Below, piece after piece: positions 8,432-16,735 of a stretch of DNA of 56,270 bases. This stretch comes from Pseudoalteromonas haloplanktis ATCC 14393 (lineage in GTDB: Bacteria > Pseudomonadota > Gammaproteobacteria > Enterobacterales > Alteromonadaceae): the NCBI RefSeq assembly GCF_000238355.1, contig NZ_AHCA01000017.1:1-56270 (forward strand), written 5' to 3'. Under the pieces are notes generated by a model. That model was not told the DNA's origin, did not search any database, and saw nothing but the letters and a program-made list of their open reading frames with translations. Positions within the stretch are counted from its first letter, which is position 1. Each line of letters begins with the position of its first letter. Position numbers and translations under genes: made by a program.

Positions 8432-10180
8432 TTAGTGAATAGGGTTATAAACAACAGGCGCACTTTCTCTATAACCGATTCGATGTGCAACAACTTTTAG
8501 TGATGTTTGAGCAGTTACTGGCACAGGGTGCTGGTACAGCTGCCATGCAGAAGATTCATCTGCATCTGATGATTGATAAGATATTACCGCACCAGGTGTT
8601 GAGCTACTAATATACAACTTACCATTTTTAACAATAAGCTTAGGTGCTTGAGTTACTGGTTGCGTGTTACTCTCTGACCATAAATTTTTTATTAGTTGTG
8701 ACTCCGAGACACGTGGATCATCATTAATATCAACTAACCAACGGTCCATCTCAGCACGCAATTCACCGACTACTTTAGCATATTTAGGATCGTCAATGAT
8801 GTTATTGATTTCATGTGGGTCATTAGCTAAATCAAATAACTCTTCAGGATCTTTTTTCTCTCTAAACCATAAAGACTGCTCTGCTGTTAATTTATTTTCA
8901 CCTTTCAAGCGTAGTAACTCTTGCATGGTTGGAATTTTTTCACGATACGCCACAGGTAAATAATACCCCTGCTCTGGTCTATAATTTCGTATGTATTTAA
9001 ATCGCTTATTTCTTACGGCTCTAATAACATCAGTAAAACCATCGAACCGATCAGCTGCCGCATGAATATATTTACGCTCTGCAGTTTGCTGCGCTCCTAA
9101 AAAGTCTCGTCCTTGCATATGAGCTGGTATATCAATTCCAGCCAAGCTTAATAATGTCGGTGCAAAATCAACAAAGCTAACAAGTTGATCCTCTTTATCG
9201 CCTGCATTTTTAGCGTTAGGATATCTGATAATAAACGGTACCTGTAGGCCACTGTCGTACACCAAACGCTTTTGGCGTGGTAAAGGGCCACCGTGATCTG
9301 AATAAAACATAATAATTGTATTATCGTACAAGCCATCGTCTTTTAACTGCTGTAATACGGCTGCAATCTGATTATCTGTCTCTGCTAAGTTATTGTACAT
9401 TTTCCATAAATCACGTCTGACGATTGGCGTATCTGGTAAATAAGGAGGGATAGGAAAATCAAGATCTTTGGCCACTAGAACCGGTGTGTCTGCTTCAGAT
9501 GATTTTACCGCATGGTGTTGAGGCAATAGGGCAATCTTTTTCCTATCATCAGAAAAATAATGACGTGATTCTATTTTTCTAAAGCCATAAGGTTCAAATA
9601 ACCCAGACTCATGAGTCGTTGTAAAGTTGACCACTGCATAAAATGGTTGTCCAGCTTTGCGATTACGCCAGTGGGCGTAAGGACCGCTTTCATCCCATGC
9701 GCCTTTTGGTGCCTGAAATTGATAATCTGTTTTTAAGTTATTCGTCGTGTAATAACCATGTTCACGCAGATATTGACTTAACATCTTTGCACTGGCTGGT
9801 GGTACCGCTTCATACTTTGGTAAACCAGTTTCTTCTGTATTTGACGTTGTACGCATATTATTAGCGCCAACAGATGAAGGATACATACCAAGGGCTATTG
9901 CAGCTCTACTCGGAGCGCATACACCCGAGGTTGAGTAAACATTCGTATAAGTTACCCCTTGATTGGCAAGTTCAGTGATTGTTGGCGTCTTTATAGTTTT
10001 ATCACCATACGGCTCAATAATAGGGCTCATATCTTCTAACACTAGCCATAAGATATTTGGCTTAGTAGCGCTGCTTTTCTTACTGTCGTTCTCTTTTTTT
10101 GCCTCTGCAAATACAGTATTTGCACAAAATAAAAGTACCCCAGCCATAATAACTTTATAACTAAACTGAATGCGACTCAC
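8432..10180 (-). CDS. secreted sulfatase (type I, formylglycine) with C-terminal Fn3-associated domain
   Basis: 582 aa. Signal peptide 1-25 (ends VFAEA). The metal-binding start is PNILWLVLEDMSP (residues ~41-53). The catalytic motif is CAPSRAAIALG with Cys88 to become formylglycine; YSDHGGP supplies further metal ligands. The catalytic fold ends near residue 490. Residues ~508-582 (LYISSSTPGAVISYQSSD ... LKVVAHRIGYRESAPVVYN) look like a chitobiase-C / Fn3-associated beta-sandwich often fused to sulfatases. It probably removes sulfate from rhamnose or uronate residues of ulvan fragments in the periplasm; the exact position cannot be read from sequence. It is a single-gene unit with phased repeats at 10301-10324 upstream. 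Confidence 0.92.
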   Translation of the reverse strand: MSRIQFSYKVIMAGVLLFCANTVFAEAKKENDSKKSSATKPNILWLVLEDMSPIIEPYGDKTIKTPTITELANQGVTYTNVYSTSGVCAPSRAAIALGMYPSSVGANNMRTTSNTEETGLPKYEAVPPASAKMLSQYLREHGYYTTNNLKTDYQFQAPKGAWDESGPYAHWRNRKAGQPFYAVVNFTTTHESGLFEPYGFRKIESRHYFSDDRKKIALLPQHHAVKSSEADTPVLVAKDLDFPIPPYLPDTPIVRRDLWKMYNNLAETDNQIAAVLQQLKDDGLYDNTIIMFYSDHGGPLPRQKRLVYDSGLQVPFIIRYPNAKNAGDKEDQLVSFVDFAPTLLSLAGIDIPAHMQGRDFLGAQQTAERKYIHAAADRFDGFTDVIRAVRNKRFKYIRNYRPEQGYYLPVAYREKIPTMQELLRLKGENKLTAEQSLWFREKKDPEELFDLANDPHEINNIIDDPKYAKVVGELRAEMDRWLVDINDDPRVSESQLIKNLWSESNTQPVTQAPKLIVKNGKLYISSSTPGAVISYQSSDADESSAWQLYQHPVPVTAQTSLKVVAHRIGYRESAPVVYNPIH

Positions 10181-10300
10181 AGGCGAACTACCTCCTAATG
10201 TTTAAAAAAGCAAAACCATTGGATTAATAAAATGGCTATGCACTTTCGATAAATTACTCCATATTTATATTAAATATGTAACAATTCGCTCTCATAACAG

Positions 10301-10324
10301 TCACAATATATCATTTTCAATCAA
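10301..10324 (-). promoter_or_regulatory. 10-bp-phased TTGA/ATGA/GTGA repeats
   Basis: On the minus strand TTGA (10324-10321), ATGA (10314-10311) and GTGA (10304-10301). Two more TTGA copies occur 10 bp apart in a second register (10330, 10320). About 120 bp upstream of the sulfatase start. The remainder of 10181-10574 contains a 68-codon plus-strand frame (10376-10582) that I cannot assign. Confidence 0.45.
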
Positions 10325-10574
10325 ATTCAATTAAAACTATGGCGTAACAGTAAATATCGCCACCTTAAATAAGTATTGTCTCTATTTATGTTTAAGAATC
10401 GTTTTAGCCCTTTTTTGTGCCAAAACTCCTCGCAAAACCAGACTATTATTATGCTTGATCAAGGTGAATCGATGGTAATGTTGCAAAAACAAGCGCAAGC
10501 ATTACCTGATTGGAGTAAAATGGTATTTCGATTTGCGCCGCGCACAACAAATCACGGCAACAATATAAACGTCA

Positions 10575-11753
10575 TTAATTAATTCTGCTAAGTACTAGCG
10601 CACGCCATCTGCCTCTGGCATATGCGGTCCCTCCGTTTTCAGGAACTTTACCATTGGTGACGGCTTTAGAAGAAACGCTTATTATATCGCCTGAAGTTAG
10701 TTCAACCCTTTGCATGCTAAAGTATATTTCTTGGTAATCATTACTCGTTTCAGGGTTAGTAAACTCGCCAATCACTTTGTCGTTTATTGAAACAATATAT
10801 GTCGACTCGCCGTCTATTTCTGCCAATGTTACTAAGTTAAGAATATAGCTTCCGGCTTCTTTGGCTTGCACAATATATTCTGCACGCGCAAATTTATTTC
10901 TGTAAGCAGTTTTCACCGCATTTATAGCCAAAGCATTCTCTGCTTTATGTTGGTAATAGGGAATTTCACCCGTATTTTCTATCTTAAAGTCGTCTATAGC
11001 GTATAAAACCCGCGTGTAATCAGTTATTTCTAATAGTTGTGTTTTCTCTTGTAATGGCTTCGGGCTACTTAGGGTTTCTGATTTATCTTTGCCTACAGGT
11101 ATGTAGTCCTTGTCTTTAGTTAAGAGTAATTTATCAAGCTCAAAGCCATCTTCGCGCATTGATATCATAATGGTATGAACGCCTTTATGGGGTAAATCAA
11201 CATAAATGGTATTGGGTGTACCGCAATGATTTGTTTCAATTCGCTGTGCAGAAGACCATGTCCAAGCATGTTTTCCCTCGCATAGTTGCAAGCGCTTCGC
11301 TGATTCTGGCCACTGCCCATTTATACCTAAATGCACCCCATTATCCTCACTGCCGGTACTGTATGCTCTTGCCCAAGCGTAATATCTTCCGGGTGTTTCA
11401 AAATAAACGGGATAACTTAGCACTGCCATTGTGCCGGCATCATTTGTGAAGTTCTCATTTCTAACTAGCGCTTCGTGATGATTACTGCGGGTATCGGGAA
11501 GTATTTCAATATAGGAACCGTTACTAGCGTCATGATAATGAGCTTGATCTGCATCAGCGAAATTATGAGCTGGCGTATTTTTTGAAAACACCAGCCATCG
11601 CCTCTTATCATCTAGATGTTGGGTTGAAAAGTTTTCTGCTTCTATGACCACGAAGCCTGCATCCTCGTGATAAACCTGCTCCGCATAAATGTTTGTCGTT
11701 GTAGCTGCAATACTCGCTATCATGAGCGGTAAGTGGAAAAGCTTTAATTTCAT
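10575..11753 (-). CDS. secreted protein with CBM6/malectin-like carbohydrate-binding domain
   Basis: 392 aa with signal peptide 1-24 (ends IYAEQ). Residues ~30-220 carry the marks of a CBM6/35 or GH115-C type beta-sandwich: FVVIEAENFS at the N-terminal edge, GRYYAWARAYSTGSEDNGVH in the middle and SMREDGFELDKLLLTKD at the end. Residues ~235-392 look like a second beta-rich domain that I do not recognise; RAEYIVQAKEAGSYILNLVT hints at another jelly roll. No catalytic motif is visible. It is 18 bp after the nucleoside-hydrolase-like gene, so the two are co-transcribed. It probably binds algal polysaccharide outside the cytoplasm (inference). Confidence 0.75.
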   Translation of the reverse strand: MKLKLFHLPLMIASIAATTTNIYAEQVYHEDAGFVVIEAENFSTQHLDDKRRWLVFSKNTPAHNFADADQAHYHDASNGSYIEILPDTRSNHHEALVRNENFTNDAGTMAVLSYPVYFETPGRYYAWARAYSTGSEDNGVHLGINGQWPESAKRLQLCEGKHAWTWSSAQRIETNHCGTPNTIYVDLPHKGVHTIMISMREDGFELDKLLLTKDKDYIPVGKDKSETLSSPKPLQEKTQLLEITDYTRVLYAIDDFKIENTGEIPYYQHKAENALAINAVKTAYRNKFARAEYIVQAKEAGSYILNLVTLAEIDGESTYIVSINDKVIGEFTNPETSNDYQEIYFSMQRVELTSGDIISVSSKAVTNGKVPENGGTAYARGRWRALVLSRIN

Positions 11754-11771
11754 ATTTTGGGTCTCAAATTT

Positions 11772-12704
11772 TTAGCTTTTATTAACGGTATTTAACAGTA
11801 ATACGTCTTTTATTTCTTTTGGTGTGGAGTGTTTATTACCACCATTATCAGCACCCGTTATCCACCAATAAATCATCCCTGCATCAGAGCAATCAAATTT
11901 ATTAGTTTGAAAAGGAACAACACCATCTTTCTCAGCGTAAGCCATCATTTCCCAAATAAATGCAATGCCGCTATCTGAATGTTTTTTGGCCCAATCCCAA
12001 TCAGCTATAGGCCCTTGTAGACCAACATTTTGATCTCCTATTTGGTGTTCTTTTACACCAAAATCTAAAATTTGCTGCCAAGTAAAAAAATCACCACTGT
12101 TATCATTTGCAGGGTGATGAGAAACAACATGAACATGCTGTATTTTACTTTTTTCTGCAGCTTCCAGTGCATAACCTATAAGATCAGGTTCGCCCGCTTC
12201 AATTATCCACAGCGGATTATCAATAGATGATGTGTTAATTGCATCAACTAAATCTTGTGTTGCCCCTACTTGGTCGGCCCTGCAATTATAAAAACTGCGT
12301 AAATTATTAAATGGCCCAAATAAATCAATACCTCTGCGACTTAGCTCATCTAGTTTATTTTGTCGGCGCATTTCATTTTCGGCATCTATTTGATATCGCG
12401 CTTTGTTTCTAAAAGGATCTAAATCGCAGGAATGAGATAAATGAACAAGGCGACTAGATAAACCGGTATTTTGTAAAAGCGCCAGCATTACAGGTGTTGC
12501 GCCAATATCATCGGGATCAGGAGAGTTACCATCTATAACTACAGCCAAACGACCTTTAGGAGGATTCAGGGGTTCAAATTCGCCTTTTATCATTTGCTCT
12601 GAAGAATATTCTTTTGTTTCCCCCTCCAAATGTGCAGTGGTCTTACTGCAAGCTACGCTTAAAAAAGTGCTTAAAATAATGCAAGGGATTAATAGTTTTC
12701 TCAT
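11772..12704 (-). CDS. nucleoside-hydrolase-like lipoprotein (PF07632 / DUF1593 type)
   Basis: 310 aa. A lipoprotein signal ends at SVAC (Cys19). The domain begins with LAVVIDGNSPDPDDIGATPV, a variant of the DTDxxxDD calcium site of inosine-uridine nucleoside hydrolases. HVVSHHPANDNSGDFFTW follows mid-protein and a C-terminal WWITGADNGGNKHSTP. This fits the nucleoside-hydrolase-like family found beside carbohydrate-binding proteins in polysaccharide loci, whose substrate is unknown to me. A role in cleaving a glycosidic bond of an algal oligosaccharide is inferred. It leads a two-gene unit with the CBM protein and has the clearest phased repeats of the window upstream (12757-12790). Confidence 0.75.
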   Translation of the reverse strand: MRKLLIPCIILSTFLSVACSKTTAHLEGETKEYSSEQMIKGEFEPLNPPKGRLAVVIDGNSPDPDDIGATPVMLALLQNTGLSSRLVHLSHSCDLDPFRNKARYQIDAENEMRRQNKLDELSRRGIDLFGPFNNLRSFYNCRADQVGATQDLVDAINTSSIDNPLWIIEAGEPDLIGYALEAAEKSKIQHVHVVSHHPANDNSGDFFTWQQILDFGVKEHQIGDQNVGLQGPIADWDWAKKHSDSGIAFIWEMMAYAEKDGVVPFQTNKFDCSDAGMIYWWITGADNGGNKHSTPKEIKDVLLLNTVNKS

Positions 12705-12756
12705 TGTTTATTTCTCTATTTTGATAAAAGTCGGTAATTTGTAACAGCTATTTTTA

Positions 12757-12790
12757 TTGACCTAAATTGAGTAAATATGATTGTAATTGA
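12757..12790 (+). promoter_or_regulatory. four 10-bp-phased TTGA/ATGA repeats
   Basis: TTGA 12757, TTGA 12767, ATGA 12777 and TTGA 12787 on the plus strand, 53-86 bp upstream of the nucleoside-hydrolase-like gene. Four exact 10-bp steps. Confidence 0.6.
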
Positions 12791-12885
12791 ATAGCAGCAA
12801 ATTAACAAACTGTTAATTGCTTGTATTTTGAGCACAATCTTAACTAGACAACTCCCTTATGCCCAAGTTGCACCAATGAAAATAA

Positions 12886-13068
12886 CTGCGTAACGCAGTT
12901 TTAATTCTGACTAAGAAACTTGAGGCAAGTAATTTAACAGCAAAAAGGTGGGTGTTATTAAGTGATTCGATAAGGAAAGTAATTGTCAATGAAGCAAAGA
13001 CATCGTTAGACACACCACCAGCTGAAATCAATAAAGACTGGGTAAGTGATCAAAAATGTTATAAATAA
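12886..13068 (+). pseudogene. unidentified C-terminal gene remnant
   Basis: An open plus-strand frame without a plausible start reads LILTKKLEASNLTAKRWVLL and continues to DTPPAEINKDWVSDQKCYK before a stop at 13066-13068. Its composition looks like real protein, not a shadow frame. It may be the tail of a gene cut by rearrangement. I do not recognise the family. Confidence 0.35.
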
Positions 13069-13069
13069 A

Positions 13070-13105
13070 AATGGCCCTTAAGTTAGTACTAACTTAAGGG
13101 CCATT
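13070..13105 (-). terminator. 36-bp perfect palindrome, terminator of the RpiB-like gene
   Basis: Positions 13070-13087 are the exact complement of 13088-13105. On the minus strand it is followed by ATTTTTATTT, and it lies 33 bp past the RpiB-like stop, so it fits a rho-independent terminator. Confidence 0.85.
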
Positions 13106-13138
13106 ATTTACCGTCTGCAATAAAATGCCAACCGGTTA

Positions 13139-13777
13139 TTAAGCTAATAAAGACTTAACATAATCAATAATGTCTTGATCTTGGCCATGGTCAAATAAAC
13201 ACGCTTGGAAACGTTCACCTGATACAGCAGTTTTAACTAGTTCTTGATCAAGATTTTTCAATGATTCAACGTAACTGCGATTAACTAAAGCTGACTTCAC
13301 TTGCGTTAGAATTGAGGCATTTTGAACCTGTGGCTCTTTGCGCTCAACAGGGTAACCAGCACCGCGCTCACCAGTAAGTGCTTTTTCAAAGATATAACGC
13401 GCATTTAATTCAGCGCCCCAACCGAACCCCTTCGCAAAAGGAAGCGCTAATGCGTTACCGTTATTTACCTGATTAAACAAAAAGGCATCAGAAGGGTCGA
13501 TACAATAACCACAAAACACTCCGTCATGGGCATTTGAAGACATCATCGCCCCTTGTCCAGTGCCACAACCAGTAAAAACAAAATCGACCGCTTTAGCGTT
13601 AAGTAAAATACCCGCCATAATACCTAAATGAATATAAGTTAAGTGATGATCGTTTTCACCGTTCATACCAACGTTAAACACGCTGTGATCTAATGGCAAA
13701 GCCACAGCTTCAAGCTCATTTAAAATTACTGGGTTCTTAGCCGCTTGGCTATTTTCCATCATTAACGCTATTTTCAT
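13139..13777 (-). CDS. RpiB/LacA/LacB-family sugar isomerase
   Basis: 212 aa. Near the middle FVFTGCGTGQGAMMSSN (Cys71) is the family's phosphate/active-site loop, followed by GVFCGYCIDPSDAFLFNQVN and a GNALALPFAKGFGWG segment. It is longer than ribose-5-phosphate isomerase B (about 150 aa) and lacks its usual N-terminus, so it belongs to a side branch. RpiB-type proteins serve as 4-deoxy-5-hexosulose-uronate isomerases (DhuI of Sphingomonas, from memory). The unsaturated uronate released here by GH88/GH105 would feed such a step, so that role is my preferred inference; a pentose isomerase for xylose is the alternative. Cytoplasmic, single-gene unit. Confidence 0.8.
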   Translation of the reverse strand: MKIALMMENSQAAKNPVILNELEAVALPLDHSVFNVGMNGENDHHLTYIHLGIMAGILLNAKAVDFVFTGCGTGQGAMMSSNAHDGVFCGYCIDPSDAFLFNQVNNGNALALPFAKGFGWGAELNARYIFEKALTGERGAGYPVERKEPQVQNASILTQVKSALVNRSYVESLKNLDQELVKTAVSGERFQACLFDHGQDQDIIDYVKSLLA

Positions 13778-14239
13778 GATTTGTTTTACACCTTATTGAG
13801 TGAATTTGACCTCAGTGTATCATTTGTTTAGGTAAAAATTAACACGTAAAAGCCTAAGAAAAGGTCATTAAGCTTGTTTTAAACCATATTAATTAAACCT
13901 GATTAAGCAATAATTAATGAGGGTCTGTAAAACTTAGCCTTTGTTACTTAAGAAGGATTTGCTTTTATGTCATTCAAAATATGCTTCTTAAATAGTTTTT
14001 TATCTAAATAATGTGTTTTCGACAAACCAAAAGATACCAACTTTGTTATTCAGGTTGTATGCAAATATTGTGGTCAACTAATTCCGGATATTGAATAACA
14101 AGTGAGGAACACCCGCGAACTTTTTAAGCCGACATTTCAACTTAGCCCAATGTTAGATTCCTAGCTTGTATACCAGAAAGGCATCAGCCTTTAGATCTGT
14201 TACCATGATAGTAAATAAAAATGAAAATACCTCCAAAAT
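13778..14239. other. non-coding stretch between rpiB-like gene and hipBA operators
   Basis: About 460 bp, AT-rich. I see no convincing gene, RNA or repeat in it. Confidence 0.6.
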
Positions 14240-14371
14240 GCTACTATTGTAGCATAAATGATAGCGCTAGCACTATCATTTATGCTATAAAACAACACCA
14301 GCCACAAACCAATCTGCTACAGTGATAGCAATAAAATCAATATTTGTGCTATAATCGATAAGATAATAGCA
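14240..14371 (+). promoter_or_regulatory. hipBA operator region with nested inverted repeats
   Basis: A perfect 15-bp inverted repeat (14250-14264 with 14273-14287, 8-nt spacer) is preceded by an overlapping GCTAC...GTAGC repeat (14240-14253) and followed by TGCTAT...ATAGCA (14347-14352, 14366-14371) just before the hipB ribosome site. The recurring core is TAGCA / TGCTA. Multiple operators bound by HipB are normal for hipBA autoregulation. Confidence 0.75.
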
Positions 14372-14387
14372 ATTTTTAGAGGACTGT

Positions 14388-14663
14388 ATGTTATCCCTTT
14401 ATACCGCTTATGACTTGCAGATGGATCTCAAAGAGTTTATCAAATCAGCTCGAAAAAAGGATAAACTCAGTGTTCAAAAGCTGGCTGATCTCTCTGGCGT
14501 ACCTTACGCGACAATCCGCAAGTTTGAATCATCTGGCAACATCTCATTGCGTCAGTTCCTCATGCTTTATGAAACAGTCGGTGACTTGAAAAAAGTGAAA
14601 AACCTGACAAAGTCGTCTGAGCCTGAATTTAAATCAATAGAGGATGTGCTCAAACATGCTTGA
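14388..14663 (+). CDS. hipB: HipB-like antitoxin, HTH transcription regulator
   Basis: 91 aa. GAGGA lies 8 nt before the ATG at 14388. Residues ~22-60 form an XRE-type helix-turn-helix: KLSVQKLADLSGVPYATIRK and then FESSGNISLRQFLML. The protein should neutralise the HipA kinase and repress the operon through the palindromes upstream. Its stop (TGA 14661-14663) overlaps the likely hipA start, so the two are translationally coupled. Toxin-antitoxin pairs are common on plasmids and help their maintenance; a decayed second copy lies at 8.1 kb. Confidence 0.88.
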   Translation: MLSLYTAYDLQMDLKEFIKSARKKDKLSVQKLADLSGVPYATIRKFESSGNISLRQFLMLYETVGDLKKVKNLTKSSEPEFKSIEDVLKHA

Positions 14664-15897
14664 ATCAGCACTAACCGTAAAACGAACGCTTAGCACAGGT
14701 GAAAAAGTACTTGTTGGCAAGCTCGTTGAAAATAGAAAGCAAAGCTTTTTTCAATTTGATGAGGATTATTTAGGTGCTCACCCAACCTCTCTAGCTCCAT
14801 TTAATTTAAAGGCAGATACAAGCCTGCAAGCTGCGCCTAGAGAGCCGCATTACGGCATTCATGGGGTTTTTGGGGATAGTCTCCCCGATGGTTGGGGTCT
14901 TTATCTCATGGATCGTGTATTTAGACAGAACAACCATAACCCAAAGGAAATTACCGCGTTAGAGCGTTTGGCTTACCTAGGTGACAGATGCATGGGTGCG
15001 TTGAGCTATGAGCCAGAATTAGATTTACTTGATGAGTCCAAAGAGTCAATTGATATCATTACCCTTGGCCGCGCTGCGATTGAAGAGTTTGAAGGCACCG
15101 AGTCAGCTCTGCTTGAGCATTTAATGAATACTGGTGGTTCGGGTGGTGCTAGGCCCAAAATGAACATAACACGTTTATCAAATGGGGAATATTCAACATT
15201 AGATGACGCGCCAGGTACAAAGCTTATCGTTAAGCTGACGTCTGAAAAGTTTGACTTGAAGCATTCTGAATCATTAGTCGAATATTGCTACATGCAGATG
15301 GCCCGTAATGTCGGCATTGAGGTTCCTGATTTTAATTTGATTGATACGGGTAATGGACGATTTTGGCTAGAGCAGGAACGATTCGATTGCACCGAGCAAG
15401 GCGGTCGAGTCCATATGATTTCTGCGTGTGGGTTGTTAGATGCACCGTTTCGAGAGCCTTCTTTGGACTATATTGATTTAGTTAAAGCTACGCGCATCAT
15501 GTGCAGTGTCACAGAGTCTCAGAAGCTCATTAAGCGCTGCTTGTTTAATTACCTGACTGTTAACCAAGATGATCACTCCAAGAACTTCAGCTTTCTCGCC
15601 AGTGACGCCGATAACTGGACGTTATCGCCTTTCTACGACATTGTTTACAGTCCTAATCCTTACAAAGAGCATATGACGGCATTTGGTGGTAATGGCCAAA
15701 CACCCAAGAGCGCACTTGATCAGTTAGCGGCTCAGTCGGGGTTATCTTCAAAGAAAGCAATTTTGCTTATGGCTGAAGAAATATTTGAAACATTACGTTC
15801 GTTTAGCCATGAAGCCAAACATCTAGGCTTGTCACCTAATCTAATCAAGGAGATTGATCAGGATATGGTAAAAAAATATAAAGCGCTGCAAGTTTAA
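14656..15897 (+). CDS. hipA: HipA-like serine/threonine kinase toxin
   Basis: About 413 aa from the ATG at 14656, which overlaps the hipB stop. The in-frame ATG at 14644 directly abuts its GAGG and is less likely. Numbered from 14644, the protein shows the HipA N-terminal domain (VLVGKLVENRKQSFFQFDEDY, then GVFGDSLPDGWG), the phosphate loop TGGSGGARPK (163-172), the catalytic loop NQDDHSKN (307-314) and the metal site SPFYDIV (Asp332). All kinase residues I can check are present, so it is probably active. HipA kinases phosphorylate aminoacyl-tRNA synthetases such as GltX and cause dormancy. A perfect stem-loop at 15932-15960 lies after the stop. Confidence 0.93.
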   Translation: MLESALTVKRTLSTGEKVLVGKLVENRKQSFFQFDEDYLGAHPTSLAPFNLKADTSLQAAPREPHYGIHGVFGDSLPDGWGLYLMDRVFRQNNHNPKEITALERLAYLGDRCMGALSYEPELDLLDESKESIDIITLGRAAIEEFEGTESALLEHLMNTGGSGGARPKMNITRLSNGEYSTLDDAPGTKLIVKLTSEKFDLKHSESLVEYCYMQMARNVGIEVPDFNLIDTGNGRFWLEQERFDCTEQGGRVHMISACGLLDAPFREPSLDYIDLVKATRIMCSVTESQKLIKRCLFNYLTVNQDDHSKNFSFLASDADNWTLSPFYDIVYSPNPYKEHMTAFGGNGQTPKSALDQLAAQSGLSSKKAILLMAEEIFETLRSFSHEAKHLGLSPNLIKEIDQDMVKKYKALQV

Positions 15898-15931
15898 TTT
15901 TGTCTGACCTATACAACTGAGTCAGTCGCAT

Positions 15932-15960
15932 TTAATCATTCCACAGTGTGGAATGATTAA
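15932..15960 (+). terminator. 29-bp palindrome after hipA, also a parS-like copy
   Basis: TTAATCATTCCACA, a central G, then the exact complement, followed by TTTTATC. It fits a terminator for hipA. Its core TTCCACAGTGTGGAA (15939-15953) is also the eighth copy of the palindrome clustered near the replication gene. Which role dominates is unclear. Confidence 0.65.
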
Positions 15961-16069
15961 TTTTATCTCTACACTTCAATAACTTTAAAATTATAATCAT
16001 CGATATAGGTGATTATATGTATTCCAAACAACTATCACGACAAAACTGTCCGAAAATACCACTCAGATA

Positions 16070-16486
16070 TTAGGATTTAAATAGCTCGTCATCATTCTCA
16101 AATGACTTAAACTCTAAAGGGTTTCCACTATAATCGAGCACAAACATTGTTTTTTGCTGACCGCTTTTGCCCTCATATCTAATTTGAGGTTTTATAATGA
16201 ATTTCACCTTTGCTTTCTCCAGCCTTTCTGCCAGCTCATCAAATTGAGCTGAAGTAAGTATGCAACCAAAATGTGGTATTGGCACCGATACTCCGTCAAC
16301 TTTTCCACAATAGTCGAGCTCTTTATCTACAACCCCCACATGTGCAGATAATTGATTTCCATACAAATCAAAATCAATCCAACTATCAGTCGACCTTCCC
16401 TCTGGACACCCTAATACTTTTATGTAGAAGTCTTTTGTACTAGCAATATCTTTAACTTTAAAAGCATAATGAAAGCTGTTACTCAC
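16070..16486 (-). CDS. VOC-family (glyoxalase/bleomycin-resistance fold) protein
   Basis: 138 aa with a GTG start preceded by AAGGTG. The pattern is one pair of beta-alpha-beta-beta-beta modules: FHYAFKVKDIASTKDFYIKV at the N-terminus with the first metal-type His, IPHFGCILTSAQFDELAERL in the middle and MFVLDYSGNPLEFKSF with the final Glu at the end. Glyoxalase-like single-subunit proteins of this type are metal-dependent lyases, isomerases or dioxygenases of unknown substrate. It sits alone between hipA and the sulfatases, with no clear tie to ulvan use. Confidence 0.85.
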   Translation of the reverse strand: MSNSFHYAFKVKDIASTKDFYIKVLGCPEGRSTDSWIDFDLYGNQLSAHVGVVDKELDYCGKVDGVSVPIPHFGCILTSAQFDELAERLEKAKVKFIIKPQIRYEGKSGQQKTMFVLDYSGNPLEFKSFENDDELFKS

Positions 16487-16735
16487 TTTAATTCACCTTA
16501 TATTCTAATTTTAAGTTTTTTCCGGTTTCCAGCAACCCTATTCGAGGGTTAAGAATTGTTTATCTAAATGTTGAGAAACACAAACAGCAGGTTGTTACTG
16601 CGCAACTTTACCGCTTGGTGCCCATATACCCTAGCTTATACCGTATCAAAAGGAGCCTTGCTAGTAACCAATAATCTGGGCCAAGCAACAAAGAGGATAT
16701 AAAAGCACTATATCAATTTGCCCCTTCGGTTGTTT
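16487..16735. other. intergenic stretch
   Basis: About 250 bp between the VOC gene and the sulfatase stop. I see no gene or clear terminator; short GGGTT/AACCC complementarity near 16535-16552 is the only structure. Confidence 0.5.

Noticed and set aside
10376..10582. 68-codon plus-strand frame
   Set aside because: No ribosome site and no recognisable motif; it runs into the end of the convergent CBM gene. Could be a relic, but unsupported.
12840..13031. 63-codon minus-strand frame
   Set aside because: The opposite strand holds a more protein-like remnant (12886-13068); this one looks like its shadow.
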